A stretch of DNA of 64,000 nt from Cepaea nemoralis (GCA_014155875.1 JACEFZ010004176.1:186001-250000), one strand, 5' to 3'. Positions 36,059-46,524 are shown, counted from the first letter of the stretch. Notes: generated from the letters alone by a model not told the origin. Numbers and translations: made by a program.

Positions 36059-36845
36059 AAAATCATCATCCAGTGCTTTGCGGCTGGCTCAGGCGACCAT
36101 GCCTCTCCACACATTACGATCTCTGACGTCATGGATCACTTTGTGTGTTGACTCCCTTCCGTGCCATGACACAAGACTGTCAAGAATCTTCTCCCGATAT
36201 TACCTTCTATCTCTCTTTCCTCAAATCTTTCCGAAATGTTCCAGATTTTGTCTTCGCATTAAAAAAAAAAAAATTAAGTTGCATGTCCTTCACAGGACGT
36301 AGCAGTCAACCCCAGCATTTTCGCTGTTCGTGATCCCTGGGCAAATGTTACGTTCAGTAGTTTGTCATTGCTTTCTGAACGACCGACTCCTATACCTTTT
36401 TTCGAAAAAACAACAGCACCGCTGTGTCTCGAACCCGGGTATACGGGCTCACAAACCGTGTTCGCAAGCCCTTAGCCACAGAGACCGAAAGTTGTCTTTG
36501 CGACTCGGCTTCCCTAAAAACCTCCTGATTGCGCACTTTGCCTGTCCAACTAATTTTCAGCATCCGTCTATAAAACCACATCTCCAAGGCTTCCAGTGAT
36601 TGTTTCGCCTGTTTACTAATTGTCCAGGATTCGTAGCTGTATGTGAAAACATCTGGTTCTAAGTAACATGCAAGAGATCTTTGTCTAACTTTCAAGGTCA
36701 GTGATTTATTGCGCAAAACGTTCTTCATTGATAGAATACAGTTTGTTGCTTGTCCTATTATGTTCTTTATTTCAGTGGTGCATCTTCCATCTGATGTTAT
36801 CCATCTGATGTTATATGTATCAAAATATACAAACAGAACTGGCGG
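36059..36845 (-). mobile_element. LINE C-terminal/3' fragment, split by a SINE
   Basis: On the minus strand, 36728-36491 encodes MKNVLRNKSLTLKVRQRSLA, SYESWTISKQAK and ALEMWFYRRMLKISWTGKVRN. After the SINE the frame resumes as RRQNLEHFGKI and runs to a 3' end at about 36059 with an ATGATG-type tail. A 14-bp direct duplication (CCATCTGATGTTAT) lies at about 36786-36813. Confidence 0.75.
36261..36490 (-). mobile_element. tRNA-derived SINE, type 2, inserted in a LINE
   Basis: The minus strand reads GGTCTCTGTGGCTAAGGGCT, then CCCGGGTTCGAGAC, a TTTTTTCGAAAAAAGG linker, the core TTCAGAAAGCAATGACAAAC, AACATTTGCCC, AAAATGCTGGGGTTGACTGC and GTCCTGTGAAGG, with an A-rich tail. Flanks TTGTCTTCGCATT (36249-36261) and TTGTCTTTGCGACT (36492-36505) look like a diverged target duplication. 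Confidence 0.8.
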
Positions 36846-37425
36846 TGTAGGTCCGCATGGCCGAATGGGTAAGAATGCGTGTTATTAAACATCCGGTGTG
36901 CTGACTGCCGAGTTAAGCGGTTCAAACCCTACGCAGGACAGCTGGACTAAAATGTTGACCTGTCGTCCTTGACTTGGGGGGGGGGGGGGGGCGTAAATTA
37001 CAAGTACCTCTGAAGTCGGAGTGGGTTCGCCTGATGGCGAGAGACACTGTTAATAGGGAAAGCTAATCCACACTCGCTGGTGTCTCTGGCCAAAGGGTTA
37101 CACTACTTTCTCCGTAATCCCGTTTATCACGCAGAGTCTCGTAGCGGGCGAGAACTGGGAGCGGTTCGTCACCCGCTGGTGACTTGCGGGATAACTGAGC
37201 CGGCCGCTCAGAAAGCAATGGCAAACTACTGAGCGTAATCTTGCCAAGAAATCAACAGACAGCTGAAAGATGCTGCTTTTGACACCGATGTCCTGTTAAA
37301 GGATATGCGAAGTTAAAAAAAAAAAAAAAAAATCCACTCAAAATTCAGTCCATCACTACTATAAATAATGTGTATGAACTACGCTTTAGGTCAAAGCGAG
37401 CGAGGGCAATTTAAAAAAAAAAAAC
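36846..37425 (+). mobile_element. tRNA-derived SINE, type 4, carrying a nested type 1 SINE
   Basis: The head TCCGCATGGCCGAATGGGTA has an A-box and GGTTCAAACCC at about 36919 is the B-box. The body has a G run, GTAAATTACAAGTACC, GGTTCGCCTGATGGCGAGAG and GGGAAAGCTAATCCACAC. A type 1 SINE sits at 37085-37324, after which AATCCACTC ... CAGTCCA ... TCAAAGCGAGCGAG resumes. The other copy, at 58355-58612, has no insertion, so the junction is clear. Confidence 0.8.
37085..37324 (+). mobile_element. tRNA-derived SINE, type 1, nested in the type 4 SINE
   Basis: A-box-like TGGCCAAAGGG at about 37087 and B-box-like GGTTCGTCACC at 37162-37172. The core GCTCAGAAAGCAATGGCAAA is at about 37205. It ends in GGATATGCGAAGTT plus an A run. 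It is flanked by AATCCACACTC / AATCCACTC. Confidence 0.85.
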
Positions 37426-37443
37426 TAGCGAAATCGACCAAAG

Positions 37444-37669
37444 CACGGGTGGGCAAACTTCGGCCCGCGGGCCGCACGCGGCCCGGAAACTGATTTTATG
37501 CGGCCCGCGAGGGCATTTAGAAATTAAAAAGTTTTACTTCGTTTTTAAGTTATTTTGTTGAAATTTACAAAATTTAATGTACCGATATGATTGTTTTAAC
37601 ATTTTTGATAACATTTCTTTCTAATTATATATTTTTGTAAACAGTCCTTGACCATCGTAATGTAATGCT
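37444..37669 (+). mobile_element. hAT left terminal region
   Basis: TIR, then GC-rich subterminal repeats of GCGGCCCGC (CGGCCCGCGGGCCGC near 37464), then AT-rich sequence. The 'GGGTGGGCAAACT ... CGGCCCGC' start is characteristic of one group of animal hAT elements. A LINE is inserted after 37669. Confidence 0.85.
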
Positions 37670-38895
37670 TCTTCTTCTTCTTTCGCTCGCCTTAAATATG
37701 TCTATAACTGCAACGTTGTCTCTTGTATGAATTTAACTGTTCTTTTTAGTTCACTCAGCAGTCCATAGAGTTTATCTTCCACTGTCCTCTCTCTAGGCCA
37801 GAAGGTTTGCCTAGACATGTTGTAATTTGGGCAGTCTTTGAGTATGTGCTCTGCTGTCTGCGACGCCAATCCACATGTACACATGGCTGATTCACCAATC
37901 TTGAATCTTGTATACATGTGGCTGCGTAATCTATTGTGTCCTGTTCTGAGGCGCAGAATAGTGACTTGTTCTGGTCTGTCCATAACGTGGTAGTCGTCTT
38001 GAGCAGGTTTTGGTGGCCTTCTGACTGATTTGGTCATTCTTTTCTTTTGGTAGTATGTAACGGGCACATCGGGCTGATCTTCTTTTGCTCCTTCCTTAGC
38101 CAATCGATCAGTTCTGTCGTTTCCGGGTACTCCACAGTTGGATAGTATCCACTGTAGGATGACCTTATGCTGACTGCTAAGTTCAGAAAGTAGTGTCCTT
38201 AGTACTGGCAATTTCCCAGACATCATTTCGGTTTTTTTGAGGTGAGTTTCTTGCAAGCAACATACGCTTAACATTTCTTGGTCCAAGATGTTTTCTAGTT
38301 CAATTATTTTGTTGCTGACTCCCTCCGCATTCCTGTGCTTTAGTTTTAGTCTTTGTTTGGTATGGCCAGACGCTCTATTCTCAGGTCCCCAGGCTCCACG
38401 TGACATTTGAGAAGAACCTCCAGTAACTGTGGTTGGATCCTTTCGAAGCTTAGGGCCCAGCACTGCACCTTCCTGGAGGTCCAATGCAGGGCGAGCACCA
38501 TAACAGTTAGCAGCAGTCAACATATTTCATTACGCGAGATTGCGTGGCATCCTGATTTCTGTGGTGCGCCTCCTGGTTGGTTGCCTCCGTCTTAAGCAGC
38601 TTTCCTTTGCTAGAGCAGACAGTGGTCTTATTCGAGTTTAGGTGTGTAGGTACGCACACACATGTCTGCGCATGCGTGTGCGTGCATACACATCTAGAGC
38701 GTTCTGGTTATTTCTCGGCGCCAGTGATTCGACGCCGCCCCTTCTCCTGTTAGTTAAAACAGTTCAGCCACGAGAAGGCCAGGAGTTAGACTTTTGCTGC
38801 ATAGGTGATGAATGTACGGATCATTGGGGTATTTATGCAAGGTTGGGCGCTCATCCCAACCCCACTCCCGGCTACATACAGCAACATTTGGAACC
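37670..38895 (-). mobile_element. Internally deleted LINE with 10-bp TSD, inside the hAT
   Basis: ATGTAATGCT occurs at 37660-37669 and 38896-38905. Between them, on the minus strand, lies a 1,226-bp unit with a 5' UTR of about 370 bp, a 273-codon ORF and an (GAA)n tail at the 3' end. The ORF joins the first residues of an APE domain directly to an RNase H C-terminus, so RT is gone. Both ends and the TSD are preserved, so the shortened form may itself have been retrotransposed. Confidence 0.8.
37702..38523 (-). CDS. ORF of deleted LINE: endonuclease N-terminus fused to RNase H C-terminus
   Basis: An intact 273-codon frame. Residues about 1-80 are ORF N-terminal sequence. Residues about 81-115 are the start of the APE domain (HRNAEGVSNKIIELENIL, CCLQETHLKK). 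From about residue 120 the protein continues with an RNase H end (LLSELSSQHKVILQWILSNC, then GVPGNDRTDRLAKEGA) and the LINE tail LRTGHNRLRSHMYTRF, CTCGLASQTAEHILKDCPNY. The Asp/His active-site set is incomplete, because the first RNase H strands with TDGS are deleted, so catalysis is not expected. It could bind its own RNA, but no evidence is visible. The first Met is not certain. Confidence 0.75.
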   Translation of the reverse strand: MLTAANCYGARPALDLQEGAVLGPKLRKDPTTVTGGSSQMSRGAWGPENRASGHTKQRLKLKHRNAEGVSNKIIELENILDQEMLSVCCLQETHLKKTEMMSGKLPVLRTLLSELSSQHKVILQWILSNCGVPGNDRTDRLAKEGAKEDQPDVPVTYYQKKRMTKSVRRPPKPAQDDYHVMDRPEQVTILRLRTGHNRLRSHMYTRFKIGESAMCTCGLASQTAEHILKDCPNYNMSRQTFWPRERTVEDKLYGLLSELKRTVKFIQETTLQL

Positions 38896-38905
38896 ATGTA
38901 ATGCT

Positions 38906-39263
38906 AAAATACGAATTTATCGATTTTCATATAGAGAAATATTTATCGACATGTAAACATTTAATAAGAAATTTCAACAAAACCAAATATTTATCCGGTG
39001 AATAAAATGATTTATTTCGCAACAAAATATTAAATTAAAAATTTTTTGCTGTTATAAATTATCTACATATTTACAATGCTCAAATTAATTTATTTGTTGT
39101 AGTAGTCTTGATATATTTCTGAAATTTATTCTGAGTTTACTACTTGTTTTCCGAATATTTTATTTTCTCACACAGCCCGAAGTAAGTCGTGTTTCATTTT
39201 CGTTTTAAAGTTTTGTACAGTTCTAACTGTTCGAATTTTATTAAAAGAATGATTGTCAATAAT
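38906..39263 (+). other. hAT 5' non-coding region
   Basis: AT-rich, no ORF. It lies between the LINE insertion and the first transposase codons. Confidence 0.5.
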
Positions 39264-41143
39264 AAACGTAAGATTGAAGATTAATGCCGTGTTTTTAATG
39301 ATGCATGGACAACTAAGTACTGTTTTATAAAAGTTTGTAGCAAATCAGTTTGCTTGTTGTATCTTGAGTCAGTGGCTGTCTTCAAGGAGTACAATTTAAA
39401 TAGACGTTATCAAACAACACATTCCGATATCAGATAAAATTTAACAACCGAAGGGAGGGAAAGGAAATGCTTGGTGTTGGTGAAAAATTTGGAGAAACAG
39501 CAAACTGCTTTCTCTAAAAGTCTTTAATTCAAGATGCTGCAACTGAAGCTAGTCTTGTGCTGTCACACAGAATTGTAAAACAGAACAAGCCATTTTCTGA
39601 TTGCGAGTTCATCAAGGAATGTTTGCTAGATGCAGCAAACATTATGTGTCCAGAACAAACCCCCCCCCCCCCCCCTCCAAAAAAATTAAATAAAAAAATA
39701 AAAAACGAAAGATGTGACAACATTACTCTTTCACGGAGAACTGTGGTCAGACGTGTTGACAAGATACGTGACAATTTGGTGCATAAACTTCAAGATGCAA
39801 GTAAACAATTGGTGTGGTACTCTCTTGCATTAAATGAGTGTACCGATGTACATGATACTGCCCAATTATTGATATTCATACGTGGAATAAACACTTCTAT
39901 CAAACTCACCGAAAGTTACTGTGTGTTGAGTCACTCAAAGACACAACCATAGGCCATGATATATTCAATGATGTTACTAACTGTATTGAAAGAACTGGGT
40001 TGGTTTGGAACAAGATGGCAAGTGTTACACCTTACGGAGCTCGTGCTTTGACTGGAAAAAATGTAGGTCTGGTAAAATTGATAAGTGATAATATTAAAGC
40101 AGAATATCCAGACCACACATAATTACCACTTCACTGTGTGATTCATCAAGAAGGTCTGTGTAGAACTGTTTTGAATATCAAGCATGTTATTGACCCAGCT
40201 GTCAGTGTCATCAACCTCATCAGATCAAAAGGACTTAATCACAGACAGTTCAACGCATTACTTGACGATTTGGAAACTGAACATTCCGATGTCCTGTACC
40301 ACACCAGTGTTCGATGGCTGAGTCTCGGCAAGGTGTTGAGGCGAGTGTGGGAACTCAGAGAAGAAATAGTGATGTTTCTAAAGATGAAGGGCATTGAATA
40401 TGACTTTAGTACTAACATTGTCAATGAAGAGTGGACGTTAGACTTTATGTTTGCCATTTACATTATGGGAAAAGTTAAATGAACTGAATGTCAAACTTCA
40501 GGGCATTGGTGTGTTTGCACATGAATTGTATGTACATGTAAAATCATTTCAAGCAAAACTCTCACTGTTCTCCAAGCAAGCAAGTGGAAAAAGATTTTGT
40601 CACTTCCCTTTGCTAAAACAAGAAACCATTTCTGGTGAGATGACTGAAAAGTACAAAGATGCATTGAATGAAGAATTTGGATGGAGATTCCAAGATTTCA
40701 AGAACTTAGAGCCACGGTTCAATATTCTCAGTTCCCCTTTTAGTGCAGAAGCTGATACAGCCACAGAAGACATACAGTTGGAGCTGCTTGACTTACAAGC
40801 AGATCATGACCTGAATAAGAAATTCAAGTCAGATGTTTTGCAGGATTTCTATGGATCTTTATCATAAGAATCATTTCCCAACTTGAAAACCATTGCAGCT
40901 AAACTTTTATCATTGTTTGGATCAACATACATTTGTGAACAAGTATTCTCTTGCTTGAAGATCAACAAATCTAAGAATAGGTCTATATTGTCGGACGGCA
41001 ACGTGCATGCTGTCATGCAAATTTCAACAAGTAAACTTGCTCCAGATTTCAATAATATTGTCAAAATGTTGCAAGCAGTTACATACATCTCATTAGAAAT
41101 CACAAATTATAGTGACAATATAGTAGGTTTGTGTCTAAATTAA
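39264..41143 (+). pseudogene. hAT transposase (ZBED5/GTF2IRD2-like), broken
   Basis: Read across several frames. A BED-type N-terminal block (NDAWTTKYCF, VCLLYLESVAVFKEYNLNRR, H-x-H) has the second zinc Cys replaced by Tyr. Then come HRIVKQNKPFSDCEFIKECL, SRRTVVRRVDKIRDNL and WYSLALNECTDVHDTAQLLI, which holds the first catalytic Asp region. Next are RTGLVWNKMASV, HCVIHQEGLCRTVLNIKHV, NALLDDLETEHSDVLYHTSV and RWLSLGKVLRRVWELREEI. The C-terminal hAT dimerisation block ends FGSTYICEQVFSCLKINKSK. Breaks: stops near 39282, 39429 and 40120, frameshifts near 39920 and 40470, a nonsense codon at about 40865, and an expanded C run at 39661. It is inactive. Confidence 0.9.
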
Positions 41144-41357
41144 ATTCATTGATAGATAATAAAGAATATTTGTTATAATAACAAGTTGTAAAATCTTGTT
41201 AACAAATTAGTAAACGTTTTTTTCTCCATATTGTCAAATATAATTTATAAGTGAATAAGTAAAGTAAAACTGCAATAATTAGTTATTTATACTGCTTAAT
41301 AACCTATAAATAATTAATAATTATTTATTGTGATAGGTTGCTGTAAACAAAATGGAC

Positions 41358-41456
<99 letters not shown>

Positions 41457-41528
41457 CCCCCCCCCCCCCCCCCAATAGCTTTACATTTGTCAATGCGGCC
41501 CTACGCACAAAAAGTTTGCGCACCCCTG
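41144..41528 (+). mobile_element. hAT 3' region and proximal right end, with (TA)n and C run
   Basis: An AT-rich 3' region, a (TA)n run (about 41358-41451), then GCG plus a C run, and the right-end block GCTTTACATTTGTCAATGCG ... CACAAAAAGTTTGCGCACCCCTG ending at 41528. The following eight bases (GGTTAGGA) do not match the left flank GACCAAAG. Confidence 0.8.
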
Positions 41529-41546
41529 GGTTAGGATAACGTGACT

Positions 41547-41750
41547 ACATTGAAAGTATCCAAATAAAATTTAAGAAATAAATTTATAAATCCAAAGTTG
41601 GTTCTAAAATGTAAGTATCTAAAAATTAGAAATATTTTCTATAAGAAATCTAAATGTATTATATTTGACATTAACATATTCTACTTCCGCATTGATTGTT
41701 TTATTTCTAAGGCGAAAAAGGTAAGGGTTTGAAGTTAATTTTTGTTATTC
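41547..41750. repeat. Left arm of a 6.4-kb-spaced inverted repeat
   Basis: About 204 bp starting ACATTGAAAGTATCCAAATA. Its reverse complement is at 48171-48377, with an estimated 80-85% match. It starts 18 bp after the proximal hAT end. Confidence 0.8.
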
Positions 41751-41756
41751 CATCCA

Positions 41757-43925
41757 TCCATCATGTGCCATGCCGATAAGCGTGGGCTGTCATGTTTTGC
41801 CATCTCACTCGATCACCAGAGTCGTGGATCAGCTCCGTGTTCCTGTCTCGACCATACCACGTGGCCAAGCCATCCAGGTATTTACTTCTCGGTCTTCCCT
41901 TTGGTCTCTTCCCTTCCATCTTGCCAGTTGTCACCAAGTTCTCCAAGTCATTTCTTCTCCTAACATGCCCAAACAATTTTGACTGTCTACGTCTAATTTC
42001 TCTAATCAGGTTATGATCTTCATTTGTTTCTTGAAGGACTTGTTCATTGGTTTTTCTGCCTGTTCATGGTATTCTCTGCATTTTCCTCAGAAACCACATT
42101 TCCACAGCCATCAGATGTTTTTCAGCTTGACTGCTCATTGTCCAAGCTTCACATCCATACACAAGCACAGGTTCTATGTAGCACCTCAACACTTTTTCTC
42201 TCGTTTCAATTGATATCTTTTTATTGGTCATTTTGTTTTTCATTTTGCAAAAGGCTACCTTCACAATGGCAATTCTTGTTCTAATCTCTTCAAGGCATCT
42301 CCCATCAGATGTTATGACTAAAAAAAAAGTCGCTTAAAAGTCTACAGGGTCGACTTCATTGCACCGGGTTTTATCCCATATGGCTCGGAATCTTTCCGCA
42401 GCGCAGAAAGCGTCACACAAAGCACGAACTCCGTAGCTTTTAGCGACGACCCACAGGAGTCTACGAAACATTTAACTCGTAAACCGAAGGACGCGGCCCG
42501 GAATCGAACCCACAACCTTCGGAGCACGAGTCAAACGGCTTGACCACTTCGTCACAGAGACTCCCACTTCGCCACAGAGACTGTTATGACTGATCCGAGA
42601 TAACTGTACCGATTAACTTGCTTAAGAATATGCCCATTTCCTCGTATATCGCATTGTAGTATTTCCTTCTTCCCAGTGATGACCATAATCTGTGTCTCTC
42701 TTACTGTTCAATTCTAACCCTAGTTGCTCACTGTTTTCAACAACCGCATCTATTAAATGTTGCAGGTCCTGTTCATTGTCTGCAATCAAGACTGTATCAT
42801 CTGCATATCTAATGTTATTTATGTATCTTCCCCCAATGTTGATTGCTTCCATATCTTCTATATTTCTGAAAGTATTTTCACTGTACCGGACAAAAAGATC
42901 TGGAGACACCACACATCTCTGTCTCACACCTCTTTTAATAGGTTGATATTGACCTACTTCATTAACAATTCTGATGGCAGCTTGTTGTATCCAATATATG
43001 TTTTTTACAAGTCAAAGGTCTTTTCCATCAATTTGTAGATCATCAAGCATCCTTATCATGTCGACAAGTCTCACTATATCGAAAGCCTTTGTGTAGTCAA
43101 TAAAGCAAAAATATAGATCTCTGTTTACTTCTATAGAACGTTCAATTACTGTTCTCAGAATATACTTAGCATTTATTGCATTTATTGTACCCTTGCCTTA
43201 TACAAGTCTGGTGACTTGGAATATTCCATATTCTTCTAAGGCATTGATCTTTTCTATTGTAATGTTATCTATGCCCGGGGTCTTGCCAGTTTTCATATGG
43301 TTAAGAGCATTCTGAACTTCCATTTTCAAGTCCTTCATTATTATTCCGATGATCATATTGTTCTTCTCTTGTATCATCATAAAGGTCTTTCACAAAATCT
43401 GACCACGCATGTAAAATCTGATCTTTTTCTATTATGATTTTGCCATCATTGGTTTTTAGGCAACCCGTTGATGTGTGTGTTCTTTTATTAGTGATGTCAT
43501 TAATGTTTTTGTGCATTAATTTGGTATTCTGGGTGTATGTTGGTTTTCAATTCCCTTGAAATTTTTCTCAAGCCATATTTCTTTTGCCTCTTTGCATAGC
43601 TTCCTAATTTTCCTGTGAATCTCTTCATAATTTTCCTTGTTATTTTTGTTATTTCTTCTCTTTTTCCATGAGTTTTAAGATGTCTTCCGTCATCCATTTC
43701 TTGCGTCTTATTATCTTTATTTTTGGGATGGGTGTTTCTGCAGCTTGGTTGACTGATTTCTTTAATATTTCCCATTGGTCGTTGACATCTTGATATAATA
43801 TTTCCATATCGGACAATGCATCAAATCTGTTCCTTACCTCTACGTTGAATTTATCTTTTATCTCCTCACTCTTCAATGCCCATAGATCAAATTGTGTGCT
43901 TCTTGGTGTATATTTGACTTTATTT
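41757..43925 (-). mobile_element. LINE family C, longest copy, 5'-truncated, split by a SINE
   Basis: The minus strand from 43925 gives TQFDLWALKSEEIKDKFNV (end of the APE domain), then RRKKWMTEDILKLMEKEKK and STGCLKTNDGKIIIEKDQIL. The RT follows: MKTGKTPGIDNITIEKI, LQIDGKDL, GVRQRCVVSPDLF and IRYADDTVLIADNEQDLQHL. After SINE type 5 come MKVAFCKMKNKMTNKKISIE, YGCEAWTMSSQAEKHLMAVE and the 3' end at 41757 in ATGGATGGAT. Frameshifts and stops are frequent. Confidence 0.88.
42320..42581 (-). mobile_element. tRNA-derived SINE, type 5, with 10-bp TSD and doubled head
   Basis: TGTTATGACT flanks it at 42310-42319 and 42582-42591. The minus strand starts AGTCTCTGTGGCGAAGTGG, then repeats GAGTCTCTGTGACGAAGTGG, then has GGTTGTGGGTTCGATTCCGG as B-box region. 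A long body follows with CTTTCTGCGCTGCGGAAAG and CATATGGGATAAAACCC, and an A-rich end. The second copy is at 47850-48110. Confidence 0.88.
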
Positions 43926-43947
43926 AATTATGTGTATCTATCTATCA

Positions 43948-43948
43948 A

Positions 43949-44014
<66 letters not shown>
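43948..44014. repeat. (GTCT)n microsatellite
   Basis: About 16 GTCT units following a short ATCT run, at the truncated 5' end of the family C LINE. Confidence 0.97.
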
Positions 44015-44016
<2 letters not shown>

Positions 44017-44141
44017 ATAATTTATTGGTTGCAGTTAGAACAACCTTAGATAAACGAAGACCAACTTACAGAAAGCATTAGAAAGAGCACTTGAAAGATC
44101 TTTACATCTTCCCCCAACAATTAACTTGGGTAAATGGAGCG

Positions 44142-44632
44142 GCAGCAGCAGCAGAAGAAGAAAAAGGAGGAGGAGGAAGGAGGAGGAAGAGGGAGGTAGA
44201 GGAGGGAGGAGGAGGGAGGAGCAGGAGAGAGGAGGAAGAGGGAGGAGGAGGAGGAGAGAGGAGGAGAAGATAGGAGGAGGAAGGAGGAGGAGGGAGGAGG
44301 AGGAGTGAGGAGGAGGAGGGAGGAGGAGGGAGGAGGAGGAGCGACGGGTAGGAAGAGGGAGGAGAAGGAAGAGGGAGTTGGAGGAGGGGGAGGAGGAGGG
44401 AGGAGGAGGAGGGAGGAGGAGGAGGGAGGAAGAGGAGGGAGAGGGAGGAAGAAGGAGGAGGAGGAAGAGGGAGGTGGAGGAGGGAGGGGAGGGAGGAGGA
44501 AGAGGAGGGAGGAGGAGGAAGAGGAAGGAGGAGGGAGGATGGAGGTGAAGAGAGGAGGAGGGAGGAGGAGACAGGAGGAGGAGGGAGTTGAGGAGGAGGG
44601 AGGAGGAGGAGAGAGTAGGAGGCGGATTAAAT
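44142..44632. repeat. Polypurine GGA/GAA tract, about 490 bp
   Basis: Almost pure A and G on the + strand, with only a few pyrimidines. Irregular GGAGGA, GAAGAG and GGAGGGAGG strings are mixed. Triplex and G-quadruplex potential is high. The ORFs here are artefacts. Confidence 0.95.
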
Positions 44633-44639
44633 AATATTA

Positions 44640-44838
44640 AATAAATAACCGTTTTTACACTAACAAACTATGACAGTTGGCAGCACGGGAATGAGAGGAA
44701 GACGTGTAGAAAATTTCATTTCAAGCGGATGGACCGTTCGCGAACGCATAAAGGACATACATACATACAGACATATAGTCTCTTTTATATATATAGAAGA
44801 CTAGCTGACCCGGCCCGGCTTCGCCCAGCTCCTGGAAG
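44640..44838 (+). repeat. Dispersed repeat with GACCCGGCCCGGCTTCGCC border
   Basis: It contains AACTATGACAGTTGGCAGCA ... GGATGGACCGTTCGCGAACG ... ACATACATACATACAGACATA, a TATATATATAGA string and CTAGCTGACCCGGCCCGGCT. A second copy of the first part is at 49480-49621. This resembles the common invertebrate repeat that combines a 'GGACCGTT..GAACGCA' ending with a 'CTAGCTGACCCGG' start. The class was not settled. Confidence 0.65.
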
Positions 44839-44839
44839 G

Positions 44840-44985
<146 letters not shown>

Positions 44986-46325
44986 GAGCTGATGTCCCAA
45001 GTCTCGCGATAGATGATAGAAATGTCAGCAGAGAGACCAAGTATCTGGGGATCACATTTGACAGAAGCGTATCCTCCAAGAACCATGTGGAGACGGTCGT
45101 GACAAGATCTCAAAAGGAACTCAATGCACTAAAAACTATGGTGCAATGGACATAGAGCAGAGAGTGCTTTTCACACTATACCAGCACTTGATCCTCTCAG
45201 TAACTGATTATGGATTAGGTTTGCTCACTGTCTCAGAGAGTCAGCTGGTGAAGTTAGAGCGCATACAGAACGAAGCTATGCGGGTCATTCTGGGATGCAC
45301 TAAAGGCACCCCAGTAGTGTGTATGCGTTACATCCTTGGTCTGCCGACTGTTGCTGGTAGGCTCAAGGTGATGCAGGCGAAGGCATACCTCAGAGTAGCT
45401 GCAGACACTGACCACCCACTGCATGAGGCGCTGGACGCAGTTAAGGGTCAGCCACTGATACGAGGGAAATCATGGATGGCTCAGGCAGAGGATACGATCA
45501 GACAGGTGTGCCCCTTGGAGAAAATTAGGCGTGGAGAGGAGTGGGTCAGAGTGCCAGCGGAGCAGTCAGACTTGTGCAGAGTTATAATCACATTAAGCCG
45601 GGAGTGCAGGGAGTGACCAGCAGGGGCCACGGAAGTGGAAATCCAGCAACTAATTCAGGACAATGCTCACTCAAGTGATGTGATTATCTACACAGATGGT
45701 TCGGTGTCAAGAGGTGAGAGAAGTGGCTGGGGGTTCATAGCCAAAGCTAATGGTCGATGTTTGGGGCAAGAGAGCCTGGCATATGATACCACAACATCCA
45801 GCTTAAGAATGGAAGTGGAGGCAGTCACTGCGGCTCTCCGCTGGATGGAGAACACCACACACACACACATCGTGATTGTAACTGACTCAGAAAGCATGCT
45901 GACGAGGGTGAGGACGGGCAGACTTCGTGCGGAGTGGCTTGCTTCGCTTCGGAGGTCACGGGTGACAAGCATCGCCTGGATCTTTTCTCCGGGGCATGCC
46001 GGTGTGCTGGGAAATGAACAGGCAGACAGATTGGCTGGCTCTGCAGAACTTGGTGGAGTATTGATACATGACAAGGCAGACATGGTTGCGGCCTTGTGGG
46101 AGCACGTGCACACCTCGGAGGAGCAAATGGATTACCATGGTCTGGCAAGAATGAGACAACGAGAAGTGACGAAGGGATCTGGCCGACGCTCAATGCTCAG
46201 AGGAAAGGCGAGACGGACTTATAATCAGATTGCTACTGGTACTATTAGTGTTGGAACTCTTCGCTGGCTGCTGAGGATGGGGACGGAGCACTTATGGGAA
46301 TGCCCCGAATGCTGTGATGTCGATT
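44986..46325 (+). mobile_element. RNase H LINE, longer 5'-truncated copy
   Basis: Begins within the RT thumb (KYLGITFDRSVSSKNHVETV near 45032) and ends at the (AATC)n tail. It is the same family as 18650-19289. The 3' string is GAGCACTTATGGGAATGCCC ... GATTCCTAAATCAATC. The copy is bounded upstream by (GTCT)n and downstream by an AATC-ATCT-GTCT series. Confidence 0.88.
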
Positions 46326-46329
46326 CCTA

Positions 46330-46330
<1 letters not shown>
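45146..46330 (+). pseudogene. RNase H LINE polyprotein, C-terminal part
   Basis: A frame of about 394 codons with one nonsense codon (TGA 45614-45616). Residues 1-157 are the post-RT region (LLTVSESQLVKLERIQNEAM, GTPVVCMRYILGLPTVAGRL). The RNase H domain follows with all expected catalytic positions: Asp in IIYTDGSVSRG, Glu in RMEVEAVTA, Asp in VTDSESM, and His/Asp in GHAGVLGNEQADRL. In the other copy the last His motif is PEHAG and the frame is broken. ThrHis codons at 45853-45870 form a CA run, the site of expansion in that copy. Confidence 0.88.
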
Positions 46331-46361
<31 letters not shown>

Positions 46362-46371
46362 TATATCTATC

Positions 46372-46450
<79 letters not shown>

Positions 46451-46452
46451 GC
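46326..46452. repeat. (AATC)n tail grading into (ATCT)n and (GTCT)n
   Basis: The LINE tail AATCAATC passes through ATCTATATCTATC into about 20 GTCT units. Confidence 0.95.
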
Positions 46453-46524
46453 CAAATGGTGAATTGCTTTCTAACAGCGCCATCCCCTATTTCTTTAACA
46501 TAAATAAATAAATATCTCAGATAA

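Noticed and set aside
39557..39952. A separate 131-residue gene with a Pro-rich segment
   Set aside because: It is the N-terminal part of the hAT transposase; the prolines come from an expanded C run.
37444..41528. A simple, complete 4.1-kb hAT element ending at 41528
   Set aside because: The eight bases after 41528 (GGTTAGGA) do not match the left flank GACCAAAG, whereas those after 49689 match exactly.
44091..44634. Glu/Gly/Arg-rich ORFs of 60-109 codons
   Set aside because: They are translations of the polypurine tract, open in all three forward frames.
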